Shown in pieces: positions 10,755 through 24,200 of a stretch of 64,000 bases of DNA. Source of the DNA: Cynocephalus volans. Lineage: Eukaryota > Chordata > Mammalia > Dermoptera > Cynocephalidae. How positions within the stretch are numbered: position 1 is the stretch's first letter; each line of letters opens with the position of its first letter. The DNA lies in assembly GCF_027409185.1 (NCBI RefSeq), contig NC_084461.1:142893001-142957000 (forward strand), written 5' to 3'. Under the pieces are notes generated by a model. That model did no database searches. It saw only the letters and a program-made list of their open reading frames with translations, and had not been told where the DNA came from. Both the position numbers and the translations under genes were made by a program.

Positions 10755-12565
10755 ATATGTATGTATGTTTACATGGATCTATATATACACATATATACAC
10801 GTAGATATGTTGTAAGACTTGTTTTCATTGATGTTGTTTTGCTCTTTTTGTTGTTGAGTAGGAAGTTAATCATAACACTGGAATACAGTTAACAACAGAA
10901 AATAGAAATCACCTTAGTTGCCAATTTAATGCAGGTCTTGTTTAAAATAAACATGATTCATTTCTCCATTATGCATTCCACCACACTTTCTCTATGTGTT
11001 GTGCTTTTGTAAGCTGACAGATATTTTTGTGTTCCTAATGCTAGAATGTAAAGTCTTTTGGTTCATAAACCATTATTATTATTATTATTTTACTTAGCAC
11101 TGCTTTTGAAGAAATGAGAAGAGAAAAGGTCTAGATGGAACTGCTCGAGTCTTTTCCCCTGTTGTTAAATTGCAGTAGAAAGAATTGTAACATTCCTTAT
11201 GCAAACACATGATCATGTGGCATGAGTTTTCAATTCTGAAATGCATTTCATATCTACTAGCAGTCATGTACAATACATATATACAGATTGAGATCAAAGA
11301 TTTCATGTAGACTGTGCATTTTAGAGTCAGAATTTGCCTATGAATTTCACAAAGATGAAAAAACACCTTAATTGCTGGCTATCTGGCTGTTTTATAATCA
11401 AAAGAAAAACTATACATATGTATAAACTGATAGTAACACTGCACCAGAATTGCTAAAACACACCTTTGTGGTCCTTTAGTTTAACCACTGGATATCAAGC
11501 TGACTGTTCTTCCCAGACGTATCAGGACTAGCACCCCTCCACGCATTTGGTTATTGCATTCCAAGTCAACTAGAGTAAATATACAGTTTAGGAATAAATT
11601 CTACATCTACCATTATTTCCGGACAGGATGAGTCAGTTGTTGCTACCTGTGTGGTTATCGAGTGCCAATATATGGTGGTCACTCTAGGGCATAGGTTCTA
11701 AGGTCTCATTTTTCTCCTTTGCCTAGTTTCTTCATGTCACTGAGAGCAGAAATGAGTTCCTGGTCATATTATCTTGAGACTCATGCTGTGAAGCTACTTC
11801 TCTCTATTTTGATCTAGATCACTCTGTTGACTTACCTGGACATCCAAAATTTTGTTGTAACCATAAATGACAATATCACAGATTTTTATGGCTTTTATGA
11901 TAACTGCAAATAAGAGCCCCCTTCTAGATTTGGGCTCCAAGCTGTCTCTAGAAAAACTTTCCAGAATGGCATTTTGGAGTTGTGCCCCTGAGTTATCAAC
12001 ATGCTCCTTCCCAATATTTTCTACTCAAATACCCCCAGGCGACAAGGGGCAGGCACTTTTATTAGTGTGATGCCCCAAAATGACTGCCTAGGAGAAAGTG
12101 CATCCCTGGAGAAACATGAGAGATCCCTACTCTGAACCTAAGAGAAGAACCTGGGTCAGATTTTGCCCAAAGATTATACTTAGAGGTGTCCAGCATGTAA
12201 TAAAAAATAAGAGCCAGAATTCCCTACACTGGTGAAAAAAAATACCATCCCACCTTGGGGCAAATTCAGAAAGCTGAATGAAAAACTTTTTTTTGTTGCT
12301 AACCTCTGAGAGTTGGAATGGAAGGGCAACAAGGCTCCATCATATTCCAAGCCGCTGGGTCACTACAGGCAGACAATGGCCTTACCTACTATGCACGATT
12401 AGAGAATGTTACTCTGAAAAGAAGAGTGTACTGTTTTTAAAACATATAGCAAAGTCATCCTCCAAGAAAAAGTTCATTCAAAACAAACTTTAAGGAAAAT
12501 TTAGCAATTCGCTATTTTCTACAAGAAAAGCAAAATATGAGCCTCACATTGATAGAAATAAAATA

Positions 12566-12607
12566 TATTAGCTTATTCTCTTTCCTGTCCAACATATGAA
12601 TGCATAT
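12566..12607 (-). repeat. 42-bp 3' UTR motif, copy B
   Basis: Direct-repeat partner of 10713-10754, 1,853 bp away in the same orientation. No known transposon family was recognised in either copy. Confidence 0.75.
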
Positions 12608-14215
12608 GTCCAATTAGTATAGAAAGAAGCACAATTACATAATTTAAAATAGAATAAAAACAATACATCCCGTCTGCCTGATTATCAGTTATATATTTTT
12701 CTGTAATATCAACTGAGGCTCATAACATTCATCATGTTAATGTGGCTTTGTTATTATCCTATTTTCCATTAGTTTTCGTATTTTTCTTGAATAGGCAGAT
12801 TGCAACATATACAATGAAAGCACCCTTAAAAATCAACCCAAGGAATCCATAAATTAACTCTCTTTGTGTACATACTCTTTGAAGTATTGTTTGCTCTGAA
12901 AAATACAAAGGTGAACTTCATTGCACATAAGAAAATATAGTTCACTCAATCTCTCCAAAGCCTTACTTTGTCTCCTAAGGATATAATCAGAATTTCAAAA
13001 GCAAGGAAAGCTGGAGAGTAGCATTAATCCTTTAAAGCAATGAACAAATTCTTCTTTTAAAATACCCTATTAAATTCAGAAATAAACTCATGAGGAAATG
13101 TTTCAGAGCAGCTGACATTGTCTGAGGAAAAGTAAATCTGTTAACTTTAAAAATAAACCTGTTTGTTTTAAATAAACCTGTTTGCTCTATATTTGTATAT
13201 TTGACTCCCAATCTAACCTGAACATCTAATATACTTCTAATTTCCCTGACTTTTCTATTTCATGGTTGTCTTTTATTAGATAAACTATAAAAACCTCTTT
13301 AGGTATGCTGTCAAAAGCTTGTGAGTTTGGAAAAAAAATCCCTTTTGCTCTACCGTTTGCCACTGGATACACTATGTATAGACCAGATGCTGTGTGGAGC
13401 TGATAAGTGCCATGCTTGCTTGCTTGCTTTAATTATGTTACAACAGTTATTTCTGGATTTTATACTCTGCCCTGCATTGTTAACTCTTATTTTAACCACC
13501 TAGAATATATCGTTTTAGCAAAAAATTCTTGTACTCCTTTGCATTATAGTGTTCAGAAGTCTCCCTGTCTCTAAATGCCAAAATGAAAGACATCATAGTT
13601 GATTCTTTGTGCTCAAGCAGAGACTGGAGAAATTGGTATCCTTAGTTTCTGTCTTGACTCTCCCATCCTGCTCCAATTACATGAAAATCTTCTAGAATCC
13701 AGTGGGAATTATCTTCCCATGACACCATTATCACCTTAAGACGGGCAGAGACCATCTTCAAGTAATGTGTTTGCACAGCATTGCAGAAAATGTTGCATAA
13801 GCACAGTGCCATCTCAACAGTGTGCCAACCTTAGGAATGCAGATGGGGAGTGTCTGGATATGACCACTTCTCAGGGAAATGACTGACAATGCTATTGAGC
13901 CTTCTAAGAATATCTTCTAAATAATTCCCCTTGGAGTAGACTGCATACTAAGCAGATAAAGTGAAACAGACTCAATCTTGCCAGCATGTGTGCAAATCAC
14001 TTGCATTTTAACTGGAAAACCACAAGGACCTCAGTGTATTCATTACTTAGCAGAAGCAACCCAAATGGTATGAAATGGACCACAGGATAGGCCAGCAACT
14101 AAGGTATTTTAGCATCACTTTTGTCCTGGATTGATGTGTTTTCCAAGTCCTACGTCAGTCTGTACAACTGGTTTGAGGAGGAATCTAGTCCTTGCTTCCC
14201 GTAAGAGGCCATGTT

Positions 14216-14608
<393 letters not shown>

Positions 14609-14674
14609 TTATTGGTGCTTACTATACAAGGCACTATGATGCTTTAGGTAGTATTTATCATCATGGGAAAGAGA

Positions 14675-14830
14675 ACTAGCTTTGAGGTTACATTACCTGA
14701 GTTTGAATTCTGGCTCTGACACTGTAAGTTACTTGAGTTTTAGTTTCTCAGTCTATTAAATAATATAGTAACCCAACCCTAGAGGATTACTGTAATGATG
14801 TAATAGACTGCTGCTAGTGTCATTTTCATT
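14675..14830 (+). mobile_element. MIR SINE
   Basis: 'gagtttgaattctggctctg' followed by 'gttacttgagttttagtttc', 'tcagtctattaaataatata' and 'gattactgtaatgatg' is the MIR core order in sense orientation. It starts only about 110 bp upstream (transcript sense) of the last GABRB2 exon. Confidence 0.65.
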
Positions 14831-16129
14831 ATTTCTACTTGGGTCATGCTGAGAAACAGAGGGCATGATGCCTTTTTAGAAAATTTACGGTCTTGATATG
14901 AACACATAAAAAATTAAACTGTACTAGGTGTTAAATCGTGTTAGGGTATTAATTACTGAATTGTGCTCACAATAGTAGTCTAATTATCAATGAATTAGTG
15001 ACAAAACTAGAACTAAAATTAGGAGGCAACTGTCAAGTACTTGCTGTATATACCAGGCACTTTTTTGCATAATTTCATTTAATTGATACTTCTTTCTCAC
15101 AGTTATGAGATGGCAGCTTAAATTTGCAATGTCAATATAAATGACGTAAAGGAATATTTTTGGACAATGTAAATGCAGATGGCCTGTAACTTGCCAAAAT
15201 ACAACAGAATTCAGAACAACAAGACATTTGAAGATAAAAGTGTAACAGCTAGACAGACTGTTGTGGAGGTGTGAGTGAGGGGAGGGACTGACTTGAGAGG
15301 GAAAGGAAGGAGCAGGTTCAGAGCTGACTGTGCTCAGTTGAATTCTGGATCTTGGGAATACAATTGACTTGGCTGTGCAGACAGTCAAGCCATCTCTCTT
15401 GGATGATTTCTTCCTGCAAAGCTAAAAGTAAAGAAAGAATACTGACATTATGATTTCTGAGTATTTAATTATTATATAATGTTTTTTGTTGTGTTAAGAA
15501 GGGAAGATTTTGTGTGCCTTACTATTGAGAAGCCTCAGTTGCTACAGATAATAACACCTAGCTACAACAAATTATCATTAACAACAGAATATATTTATTT
15601 TGGTGGGAAATCAGGATATACAAATTGCCAGTAGAATCTCTGAAATTATGAAGTAAGGAAAAAATGGACAATGATAAATGCTGATGACATATGGAAACAA
15701 GGAATATAGCCAAACACTTAATTGGAAGACACAATATTCTCAGCTTCATGAATTATGCAGAAGGCAAAAAGAATGCTGCTAAGATTAAATATTAACAATT
15801 AGCTTTCCAATGTGGTTTAATGACTCTGTATTATAAATTCAAATATAAAATCTTTTGAAAAATAGAAGCTATAAAATATGTTGAGACATAATAATTGACC
15901 AATTAATCACTGCTCACTGATCAGACATTCTGTATGTTTGGTTTATGGTACCATTTTGCTTGGTGGAAATACTAAACAGATATAGTATTAAAATTAATTT
16001 TAAAAGTTCATAAGATTTGGAAACTAAATAAACGTTGAAAGAGATCTGTCAAGGAAGGGCCAGGTGATGACTTTAATGAGCTGATCTGTCACCCTAGGGA
16101 AGGAAAATAACATTTAAAGGCCTGTGCTA

Positions 16130-16270
16130 TATGCCAGGACTGTGCAGCAACTGTTTCACTGAATGCTCATGGAAAAGGTGATGGGAGGGCATTCACCAAA
16201 TTTCCTAACGCCACAGCATTACCAAATGGTGGAGCTGGAATTCAAACCTTTATCATTAGAGTCGAAAGGT
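16130..16270 (-). mobile_element. MIR-like fragment, antisense
   Basis: 'ctatatgccaggactgtgca' through 'tggtggagctggaattcaaa' matches antisense MIR landmarks; the middle is degenerate. A (GT)-rich patch follows at 16281-16313. Confidence 0.45.
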
Positions 16271-16929
16271 TGGGCACGAGGTGTGTGTGTGTGTGCATGC
16301 ACATGCGTGTGTGTCTTTCCAACACTCAAGGAAAGCAAAACCAGTGGAAATGGCAAACCTATAGCTCCTTGTCATTTCAATGGTGTGTGCATTTTGGGTT
16401 CTTCTCCGGGTCGTTAACTTGTCCTTTAACTACCTAGAACATAGCTTTTTAGCAAAATTTCTTTGGCCACTACATGTGATGATATTCACAGGAGTCTCTC
16501 CCTCTCTAACCACCAGGATGTTTGCTTTTCAATTGAGCAGTAATAAGAACAGTAATGACTTGATGCCAGACTGGCTGAGTTAAAAATATAAAACAATAGT
16601 AACAACCATAATAAAAACTACTGGCAGCAATGGACTCCTATTAAGGGAAATGTGCTCTAAATTTAAAACAAATTATCCTTGGATAATTTATTTAATCTTA
16701 GTGTTTCTGTTTCATTATCTATGAAATTCATGAGTTGGATTAGATAATTGCTGAAGCCCTATAATATATTTATTTCTTCATTCATAAATTTTAAAAAACA
16801 TTGACTGGACACCTACTGTGTGTCTGGCTCTGTGCCAGGCATTGTAGATAAGTGATGAGGAAGACAGCATCGCTGCTGGGTCCCCGTGGCACTATCAATC
16901 TCCAGAAAGAATATTGAGTTTGGAGTGTA

Positions 16930-17105
16930 AAGACTGTAGCTCTGGCTCTTCCATTTGTTAGTTTTGACTTTGAAAAAATTGCTTAGTCCCTCTGAATCTA
17001 GGTTTCTTCAACTGTATTGGGTTCTAGGAATAGGATTTGGGGAGATTAACTAAAATAAAATATGTGAGAAAACCTGGGAAACTAAAACACTATGCAAAGT
17101 TGGTT
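16930..17105 (+). mobile_element. MIR SINE
   Basis: 'tagctctggctcttccattt', 'gcttagtccctctgaatcta' and 'ggtttcttcaactgtattgg' follow MIR sense order. Confidence 0.55.
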
Positions 17106-17739
17106 GTTATCACATCCTGTAAAATGAGGTAGGATATATACAGGTGCCAGTGACATGGCAAAAAAACCATAAATAACTATGCTTAAAAGAAAAATGTTGT
17201 TCTTGCAGTGTATCAGGAATAGATGAGGGTGATGTGCTTTCTATAGGTGAAGCGAATCATCTCAGCCCTACTGGAGAGCCTGACAGTCTGAAGTGCAAGG
17301 GTGGTGGTGGGGGAGGTGTATTGAACAGCTCTATCAATTTACCAAGTGCTGCTACTCCTTGGTGTCTGTCAGATCATCAGCATACTTCAACTTAAAATAT
17401 GAATGCTTTTATAGATTCAATTTTTAAAGCCATTAATAATCAAAGAATAAATTAATCTGAACAAGAAAAACAAGCTTTGATTATCCATCTTGCCCTTCTT
17501 TGAAGGACCAGTTTTTCCCACCATTTTTCTCACTTTCTATAAAGCCTTCCATATATGTTAACCTTTTTCATTCTCCTCTTCTGAGATTAGCCGACTCCCT
17601 TTCCTATACCACACCACAGTGTCCACTTACCCCACCCTTGGGATCATCAAGACTGAAGTTTTTTTGAAGATCTGGAATGAGGGCTTTGTCAACACTGGGA
17701 CCATGTGTGTTTTCTATTAGGAAGGGGACTGAGTGCAGT

Positions 17740-17985
17740 GTTTTCAAGTTCTGATTCTGGACTTATACAATCCAAGTTTTGATTCTGGGCTGAGACATTC
17801 ACTAGCTTTGAGACCTTGAGCAAATCATTCAACCTGTCTGAGCTCAGTTTTCTTATATGTAAAGTGGGGAAAATAGCCATACCAGTCTCCTAGGGTTGCT
17901 TGAGAGCATTAAATAACACAGCACATGCAAAGCACTTAGCCCAGCTTTGCACATAGTAAGCACTCAAAAAACCATAACCAATCTT
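17740..17985 (+). mobile_element. MIR SINE, nearly full length
   Basis: Contains the MIR core 'gagcaaatcattcaacctgt', 'ctgagctcagttttcttata', 'gcatgcaaagcacttagc'-like and 'gcacatagtaagcactcaa'-like blocks in order. Confidence 0.8.
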
Positions 17986-18504
17986 GTTATAAAAATGCAA
18001 TTAATATTCATTGAATAAATAAATTTGATCTTCTACTGCCTTTTTTTTAAACGACATAGACTGGGTAAACAAACCAGAGCTTTGAAATCATCATATTTTC
18101 AAATTTTGTTTGGGTTGGTGGCTTTTGTAAAGTGCTGAGAACAATGCTTATTACATAGTAAACAGTATACGTTTTTGTTATAATTCATAAATTCATAAAT
18201 AAATGTATCAACTGTAATAAATAAGTCTAGACTGAATTATTTCCAAATCTGAGGTCCGATGAATAGAAGCAGCCTTTCCTTTCACAGGTGCAGCGGGAGC
18301 ATGGGGTTCACAGAGCCCACAAGCATCCTCCTGACCAAAGAGGAAGACAGAGCCCAGAGGTCAGGGTCCACAAGGAGACACCTCCAGAGCTGAAGTGGCA
18401 GAGGGGGAAGGCCTGGCTTGTCTTTCCTCGTGACACTTTGATATTCCACTATAACACTGGTCATAGGCAATTATAATCACTTTTTTACTATGTCTTCCCC
18501 ACCA

Positions 18505-18620
18505 GACTGTATTTCTTGATGAGGGCAGTCTCAGGTCTGTCTCATTCACTGTTGTAATCCCAAGCACCTGGCGTAGCACCTGGTACATAGTAGATGCTCA
18601 ATAAACAATCACTAATTTAG
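18505..18620 (+). mobile_element. L2 LINE 3' end
   Basis: 'tcttgatgagggcagtctca', 'ctgttgtaatcccaagcacc' and 'acatagtagatgctcaataa' are the L2 3' terminal blocks. Confidence 0.7.
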
Positions 18621-18889
18621 TTCAATTCACTTCTTTGTGAGTCATCAGTAAGATGGATTTAATTTTGTACATACTAGTCTGAAGAATGGAACTTCACAGA
18701 ACCACCTCTCGAGCGTTCTTGCCCTGCTCTAAGGTTTTTGCTTCTATTATTCAGTTCTCTCTCTAGAGCAGCGTGCTCAGGGTTCTGAGATCTGGAAAGT
18801 ATATATCTCATGGTGCCCTGGACCACTCTATAACAGATGCCTCATTGTTACTCCAGATAAGGGGACTTAGTGAGCAGCAACCAGAAGCC

Positions 18890-19055
18890 AGGACTAGGCA
18901 TTATACCTATTGATCTCTTTCAGTTATCCCAGTAACCCTGTGGGGCAGGCACTGACCTCATGCTTGAAAAATAAGGCAAGGAGAGGTTAAAAAACTTAAT
19001 ATGAGTTCATGGAGTAAATAGGTGGCAGAGCAGAAACTAGAATCAGGGCTCTTTT
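18890..19055 (-). mobile_element. MIR SINE, antisense
   Basis: 'agtaaccctgtggggcaggc', 'ataaggcaaggagaggttaa' and 'gtggcagagcagaaactaga' give antisense MIR order. Confidence 0.65.
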
Positions 19056-19667
19056 CACCTTGCCATGTTGAGGCATAACAGCAGCCCAGACAACCCCTGC
19101 AGCAGTCACGGCTCATAAAAGAAGACCCTCTCAGGGCAAGGTGGGGCAGTCATAGGGAGGCTTGCAAATTTTTCCTTAATGAGTGGTAAATGAGAGGGTC
19201 TGGAGCTAAATATGTCACAAAAGGTGAAGGCTGGTGTAAAGTCCTGCTAGCTGCAGCACTTCCAAGTAAGGAGAGTAGACATCTGGCTTTGGCTGCTCCT
19301 CAGCCCCATGCACTCCAATTTCTGTCCGGGAAGCACCACTTTCCCACTCAGTTGCCAGGCCTCCTGTGGGTGTAAACCCATCAGAGCAATCCTGACACGT
19401 GATTGGCTCAGTGATGGCACCTGACATTTTCTGAGCTAATAGCATGTCGTGAGGCTCCAGATGAGCATACCAGAGTGAAGACTCAAACTTTCCCCTGCAT
19501 TTAAATCTAGAAGTATGTGGCCCTGAATCTACTGAGATGTTTCGATTGTAAGAGGAGATCCTGACTTGGAAAGGAGACAACAAACAGAAAGAGTCTCCGT
19601 GACCTGAGGCCACCATTATCTCTGTATCTGGACACGCCTGACCTGCTGACACTAAACAAGACAACAT

Positions 19668-19795
19668 AACCTTTCCTTCCTCCTTGCCTCCTCCTCCTCC
19701 TCTTCTGTCCTACTCTTCTTTTCTCTCTCACCCTTCTCCTCCCCTTTCTCTCTCCTTTCTTCCTCTCTCCTTACATTCTTCCCTCCTGCCCTCCA
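19668..19795 (+). repeat. Polypyrimidine (TCC/TTC)-rich tract
   Basis: About 125 bp of almost pure C/T. The minus strand yields spurious Arg/Glu-rich open frames that I do not regard as genes. Confidence 0.9.
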
Positions 19796-20648
19796 TAATG
19801 AGTTGGGTTTACTGTTATTTGAGACCCAAAGCATCTTAACTGGGATATGATTCATCTCATTTAAAGGTCTCAACAACTCTGTAACATAGGTAGGGCAGGA
19901 AAGAAATTAGACATTTCACTGGTAATAAGAATTTTTCATAATCAAAATGGAACTAACGAAGTCTATTAGAGTAATATAATCTTCAGTAGGCAGAACAGTG
20001 TTGGGTTTCAGTCTTTTTGTCTGGAACCTGAAGAACCCGGCAACTGCTAAGGCTGGCTGGTAAACTGGCTGCCCTTTCCTTTCTTTTCCTTATCCTGTTT
20101 ATTCTTCTCTTCCCTTCAAAGAGTGTGTACTGTGCTGGGAACAAAGTTACAAGGTCAAGGGGCAAAGGCAACAGAGGAGATTGACAGGTGCTTCTACAAG
20201 TGCTATGAAAGGTAAAAGTGGAAAGCCTTCAGATAAACTACATTGAAATTTATTTATTTCTAATCTCCTTTATTATTTATATAAAAGAAAAATGACTTTT
20301 TAAGTCTGGATGTTAAATTCAATAGCAATTATCCTTCTTCCTTTTTTCCCCATTGAAATTTCTGTTTTTATAAGGTGATTTTTCAATATGAGCTGTTTTT
20401 TGTTTTGATTGAGACATAACTACTACACTATAGCAGAACAGGCTGCATTTGCATTTGACAGAGCAGGAAACTGAAAAATGAAGTGAGTTACTTAAAATCT
20501 TACCTCCAATAAGTAATAGAACAGTATAACAATTCTGGGCTGTTGACGATTATCTCAGTGAAATACTATCCAGTGCTGTCTCCAGCCTGTTTTAAAATCA
20601 ACCAGGGAAGCCTGATTCAGGTAGTGGTTTGGTGGGTGATAGTCTATT

Positions 20649-20845
20649 TCAGTGGTTCCCAAACTTGAGTGTGCATTGGAATCCCCTGGAGGATTTGTTA
20701 ATACAGATCTCTGGTCTCTACTCTCAGAGTTTCTGAGTCAATAAGTCTGGGATGTATCGCAATAATCTGCATTTCTAGAAAGTTCTCATGTGATGCTGGG
20801 CTGCTGGGTTGGCGTCCACACTTGGAAAATTACCAGTCTACTGGA
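20649..20845 (+). mobile_element. MER5A (hAT-Charlie) element
   Basis: 'cagtggttcccaaacttgag', 'gcattggaatcccctggagg', 'ctcagagtttctgagtcaat', 'aagtctgggatgtatcgcaa' and 'tttctagaaagttctcatgt' are MER5A blocks in order. Confidence 0.8.
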
Positions 20846-20984
20846 CAGCAGCAGAAAGGCATGACTTCAAATAAAGAAGCCACAGAGGCCAGAGAAATAA
20901 TGAAAAAGCAGAAGTTTCTGACCACAGTCCACACTACCAAGCTGAAAAGCAGCTTTCACAGAGAGAGAATAAATGCAGCTTCCA

Positions 20985-21225
20985 TTTGTTGAGTATTCAC
21001 TGGAGCCAGGCATTGTATTAAAGACTTTACACAACTATCATATTTCATCTTGGTATTGCCAAATAACCCTATGAAGAAGGCACTATTAATATTCTCATTT
21101 TAAAAATGAGGAGATAGAGAATTACGGATAGTTAGTGATTTTTCCCAGAGTTACAGTTAGTAAGCAGTGGAGCTGGTATTTAATCTGTTTGTTCCAAGAT
21201 TCCTGCTCCTAATCTCCAAACTATA
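20985..21225 (-). mobile_element. MIR SINE, antisense
   Basis: 'gagtattcactggagccagg', 'ccaaataaccctatgaagaa', 'attttaaaaatgaggagata' and 'agtaagcagtggagctggta' follow antisense MIR order. Confidence 0.7.
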
Positions 21226-24200
21226 CTACAGTACATCTCAAGACTTCCCTCAATTATGAGTTATGTTGTGAAATTCCTTCTCCGTATCAGGCTATGCTTA
21301 GGTGACAAAACGTTAGAAAATGGAGGGTAGAACAATTGGCACATGAATTTAGCTAATCTTTAAAACTGAGTTCCCACTCTAACCTTTCCCGACTTGCCCA
21401 AATGGATTTCCTAATTTTCTTTCTCTTTATTTGAGCAGTGGAGACACAGAGGGAACCACTAAACTGCTCTTTTTTTTTTTTTGATTAGGACATTAAGGAG
21501 AGATAATTTCCCTTTAACTAATAAGAAGAAGCATGTGGCCATCTCTATTGCCCTGGAAAACATACCAAAATATTTATCAAATTTTTCTGTCTCGGCATTT
21601 TCACCTAATCAAAGAGCCATGAGAATTTTGCTGATAGTAGTTGAAACAAGGGGGAGAGAAGCAAAAGTAAATGACAGGAAATGGAAGGAAGAGACAGACT
21701 AGTGAATGAACTGTCATTCTCTATAGGTAAATAGCCTTTGCAAGGAGCAGTGCAGCAGGCCTTGCTTTAGTCCAAGGGCCTATACTATTTGCTTTGTAGT
21801 CTCAAGCTTTAATTCACATGTTCATTTCTGACAACAGGTTTTTTGGAGAGGCTCTATTAAGCAGACAGATACCAATAAAGAAAGTCTCCTGTTTCCCATC
21901 CGACAGTCTGTCCTTGAAATTATGCTTTACCTGGAGTTTTTGTGCTTGTCAATCAAGAATCAAGTGTTAAAATTTTGGGAAACAGACTGATTTATTTGCA
22001 CCAGCATTCCAGGGCCTCCTACAAATGATCCTCTGTGAATAAGGGTTTGTACACCAATTAAATCGGCTGTTGTATTGAGTAGAAGGAGGAACTTTGCTGC
22101 CTTGAGTTATTTTCCAGACTGACCCATATGATGATGGTTCTAACAATGGCAAATTTATGTTAGATATTTTGGATCAAGAGGGTTTTTTTCCTCTTCCTGT
22201 TGCCATTCTAACATTTTTCACAACAAGAAAGGAAACACACTTGGTTAACCAAGTTCCATTTTGCTTAAAAGACACTGTATTAAACACTGAAGAGTGGGGC
22301 TTTATTTTCATATAATAATCAATTAATTCCAGGTTTGGTTTCAGATTTGCTGCTTCCTTTCCTGCACCTTTCTCCATGGTAGTTATATGGTCTGGAGGAA
22401 TGTCCTTGAAATAGTCTATAGTCATAGACAGAAAAACAAATCACATCCCTCAGTGACCTAACAGTATCACATGTTTACCTTGGGAAGGCTATTTTAAATT
22501 CCAGTTCACTACTCCTATCATCAAGAGAAGAGTGAGAAATTGCAAAAATCCAAGGAATCCTAACTGTACAATTTACAATTACTGTGACTAGTGTGTGGGT
22601 AGGATCTCTAGTTTTGCATTTCCATGAAATGACATTGTGACCCAAGTGCCTTGAAATGTTAAAGCAATGAGCTGCTAACCACCTGTGAGTAGCCAAAGCA
22701 CTCTTTCCAAAGCAAAAACTCTGAAGCTACCAGGCATGCACCCAGCACCCTAAGAGGTGAAACAAAGTTCACTTAACCAGAATATAAAATAGAGATTCTA
22801 GGAGAGCAAGAAAAGGCCAATGTCTTTGACTCTGAGTTCCTGTACCAAAGTGAATGGGCAAATTGCAGCCAAAACTGGGAGTTTAGAACTAAAGTAAACA
22901 CAGGAGAACACTGCTGAAATGTCCAGGTAATATGAGGGTAGATATTTTTAGTGAAAGTCAGTAGGAATCAAGGGGCTGAGATTCTTTTTACTCTGCTTTT
23001 TTGCTTCTATTATGCTTTTGTAAATTACTTGAAATCTCACAACTGTACTATGGAGATGGAGTTAGTACTACTAGCATTTCATAACAACTCTTCCCATCAA
23101 AACCCAGAAGTTCATGGGTAATTCAAAGACGGTTAAGTGGTAAGACAGTAATTTAAACTTATATATATAGATTCAAACCTTGTACCCTTTCTACCATTTT
23201 CACTAGATGAAGAAATACTTATGAAGTGAACATCTGTGGCTCTAAGATAAGGTGCTACCTACCTAGTTGTTATTCTGATTTTCGATTTTTAAATTCTCAT
23301 GGGCAAACTGTCTGAATACATATCTCAAGGTTTTCTTAATAAACTGATTCTTTTTTAGGGAATCACATTAATGAATTCATTCTTTATGGATCAGTGACCT
23401 GGGGTCCTACTCTAAAGTCATCGTAAGATAAAAAGACTCTGCTTCTAATGCAAAAGTTACATCTGGTCAAGTAGGTAAATCAAGTGAGCTTAGCAAGGAT
23501 TTAAGTTATTATTTTCAGTGACAATAATGGTTTTAGAGGAAGGAAGAGGCAGACATCAGGAGTACAAAGAGAAGAGTAAGATTTTTCTCTCCAAAGGGCC
23601 CCAGAAGATAAAGCTTTTATAAAAGTTATAATTGACATCGGATCATCACTGAGAAGACCTTTGACAAGCATGAGCTGTCCAGTGAACTCATACTCCTGCC
23701 CTTTCTGTCCTTTCTCATATGGGTTTCTGACCCTTCCAAAGACCATAAGCAGAGAGGAAAGAACACTGACCTCAGCTATGAGCGTAGGTTCTAATCCTGG
23801 CTTACTGTCTCTGGACCTTGGTGTTCTTTATCCAGAAAATTTAGGGGGACTTATGGAAGCCTTTCCTACCTCACTCCAACAGGTTCAATCCTCTTGCTAT
23901 AAACTAACTGAAGCTGTGTTTCCCCACAATGGAAAACGTGGGCAGGAACTGTGCCTTGCTGGTTATGTATCCCTAAAGCTGACCACTACAGTTGGTACAA
24001 AATAAGTATACAAAACCAAACTTTTTAAACTGAATTGCTGAGAGGGTTAAACTAAGTCTGGTATCACATTCAAATCTGGCTAGAGAGGTCATATAAAAAT
24101 GTGAAGCAGTTGTGATAAAGAATTGGAAGAAGCTGGCCCTGCAGTAAACTAGACTAAAAAATACATGCCTGCCTGAAGAATATTTAAATCCAAAATTTTA

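Larger units (their letters stand above)
8540..14215 (-). other. GABRB2: GABRB2 3' UTR (probable)
   Basis: This stretch follows the GABRB2 stop codon on the minus strand. It is about 5.7 kb long and contains almost no recognisable SINE or LINE, unlike DNA on either side, which fits retained exonic sequence. From memory the mammalian GABRB2 transcript has a 3' UTR of several kilobases, consistent with this span. An AATAAA lies near the proposed end. It carries T- and A-rich runs (9310-9380, 9500-9560), a GT-rich patch (9928-9980) and a duplicated 42-bp motif. The exact cleavage site and use of other AATAAA motifs are not known from sequence alone. Confidence 0.6.

Noticed and set aside
19507-19876. 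Arg/Glu/Lys-rich open frames on the minus strand
   Set aside because: They arise from a polypyrimidine tract and show no family motif.
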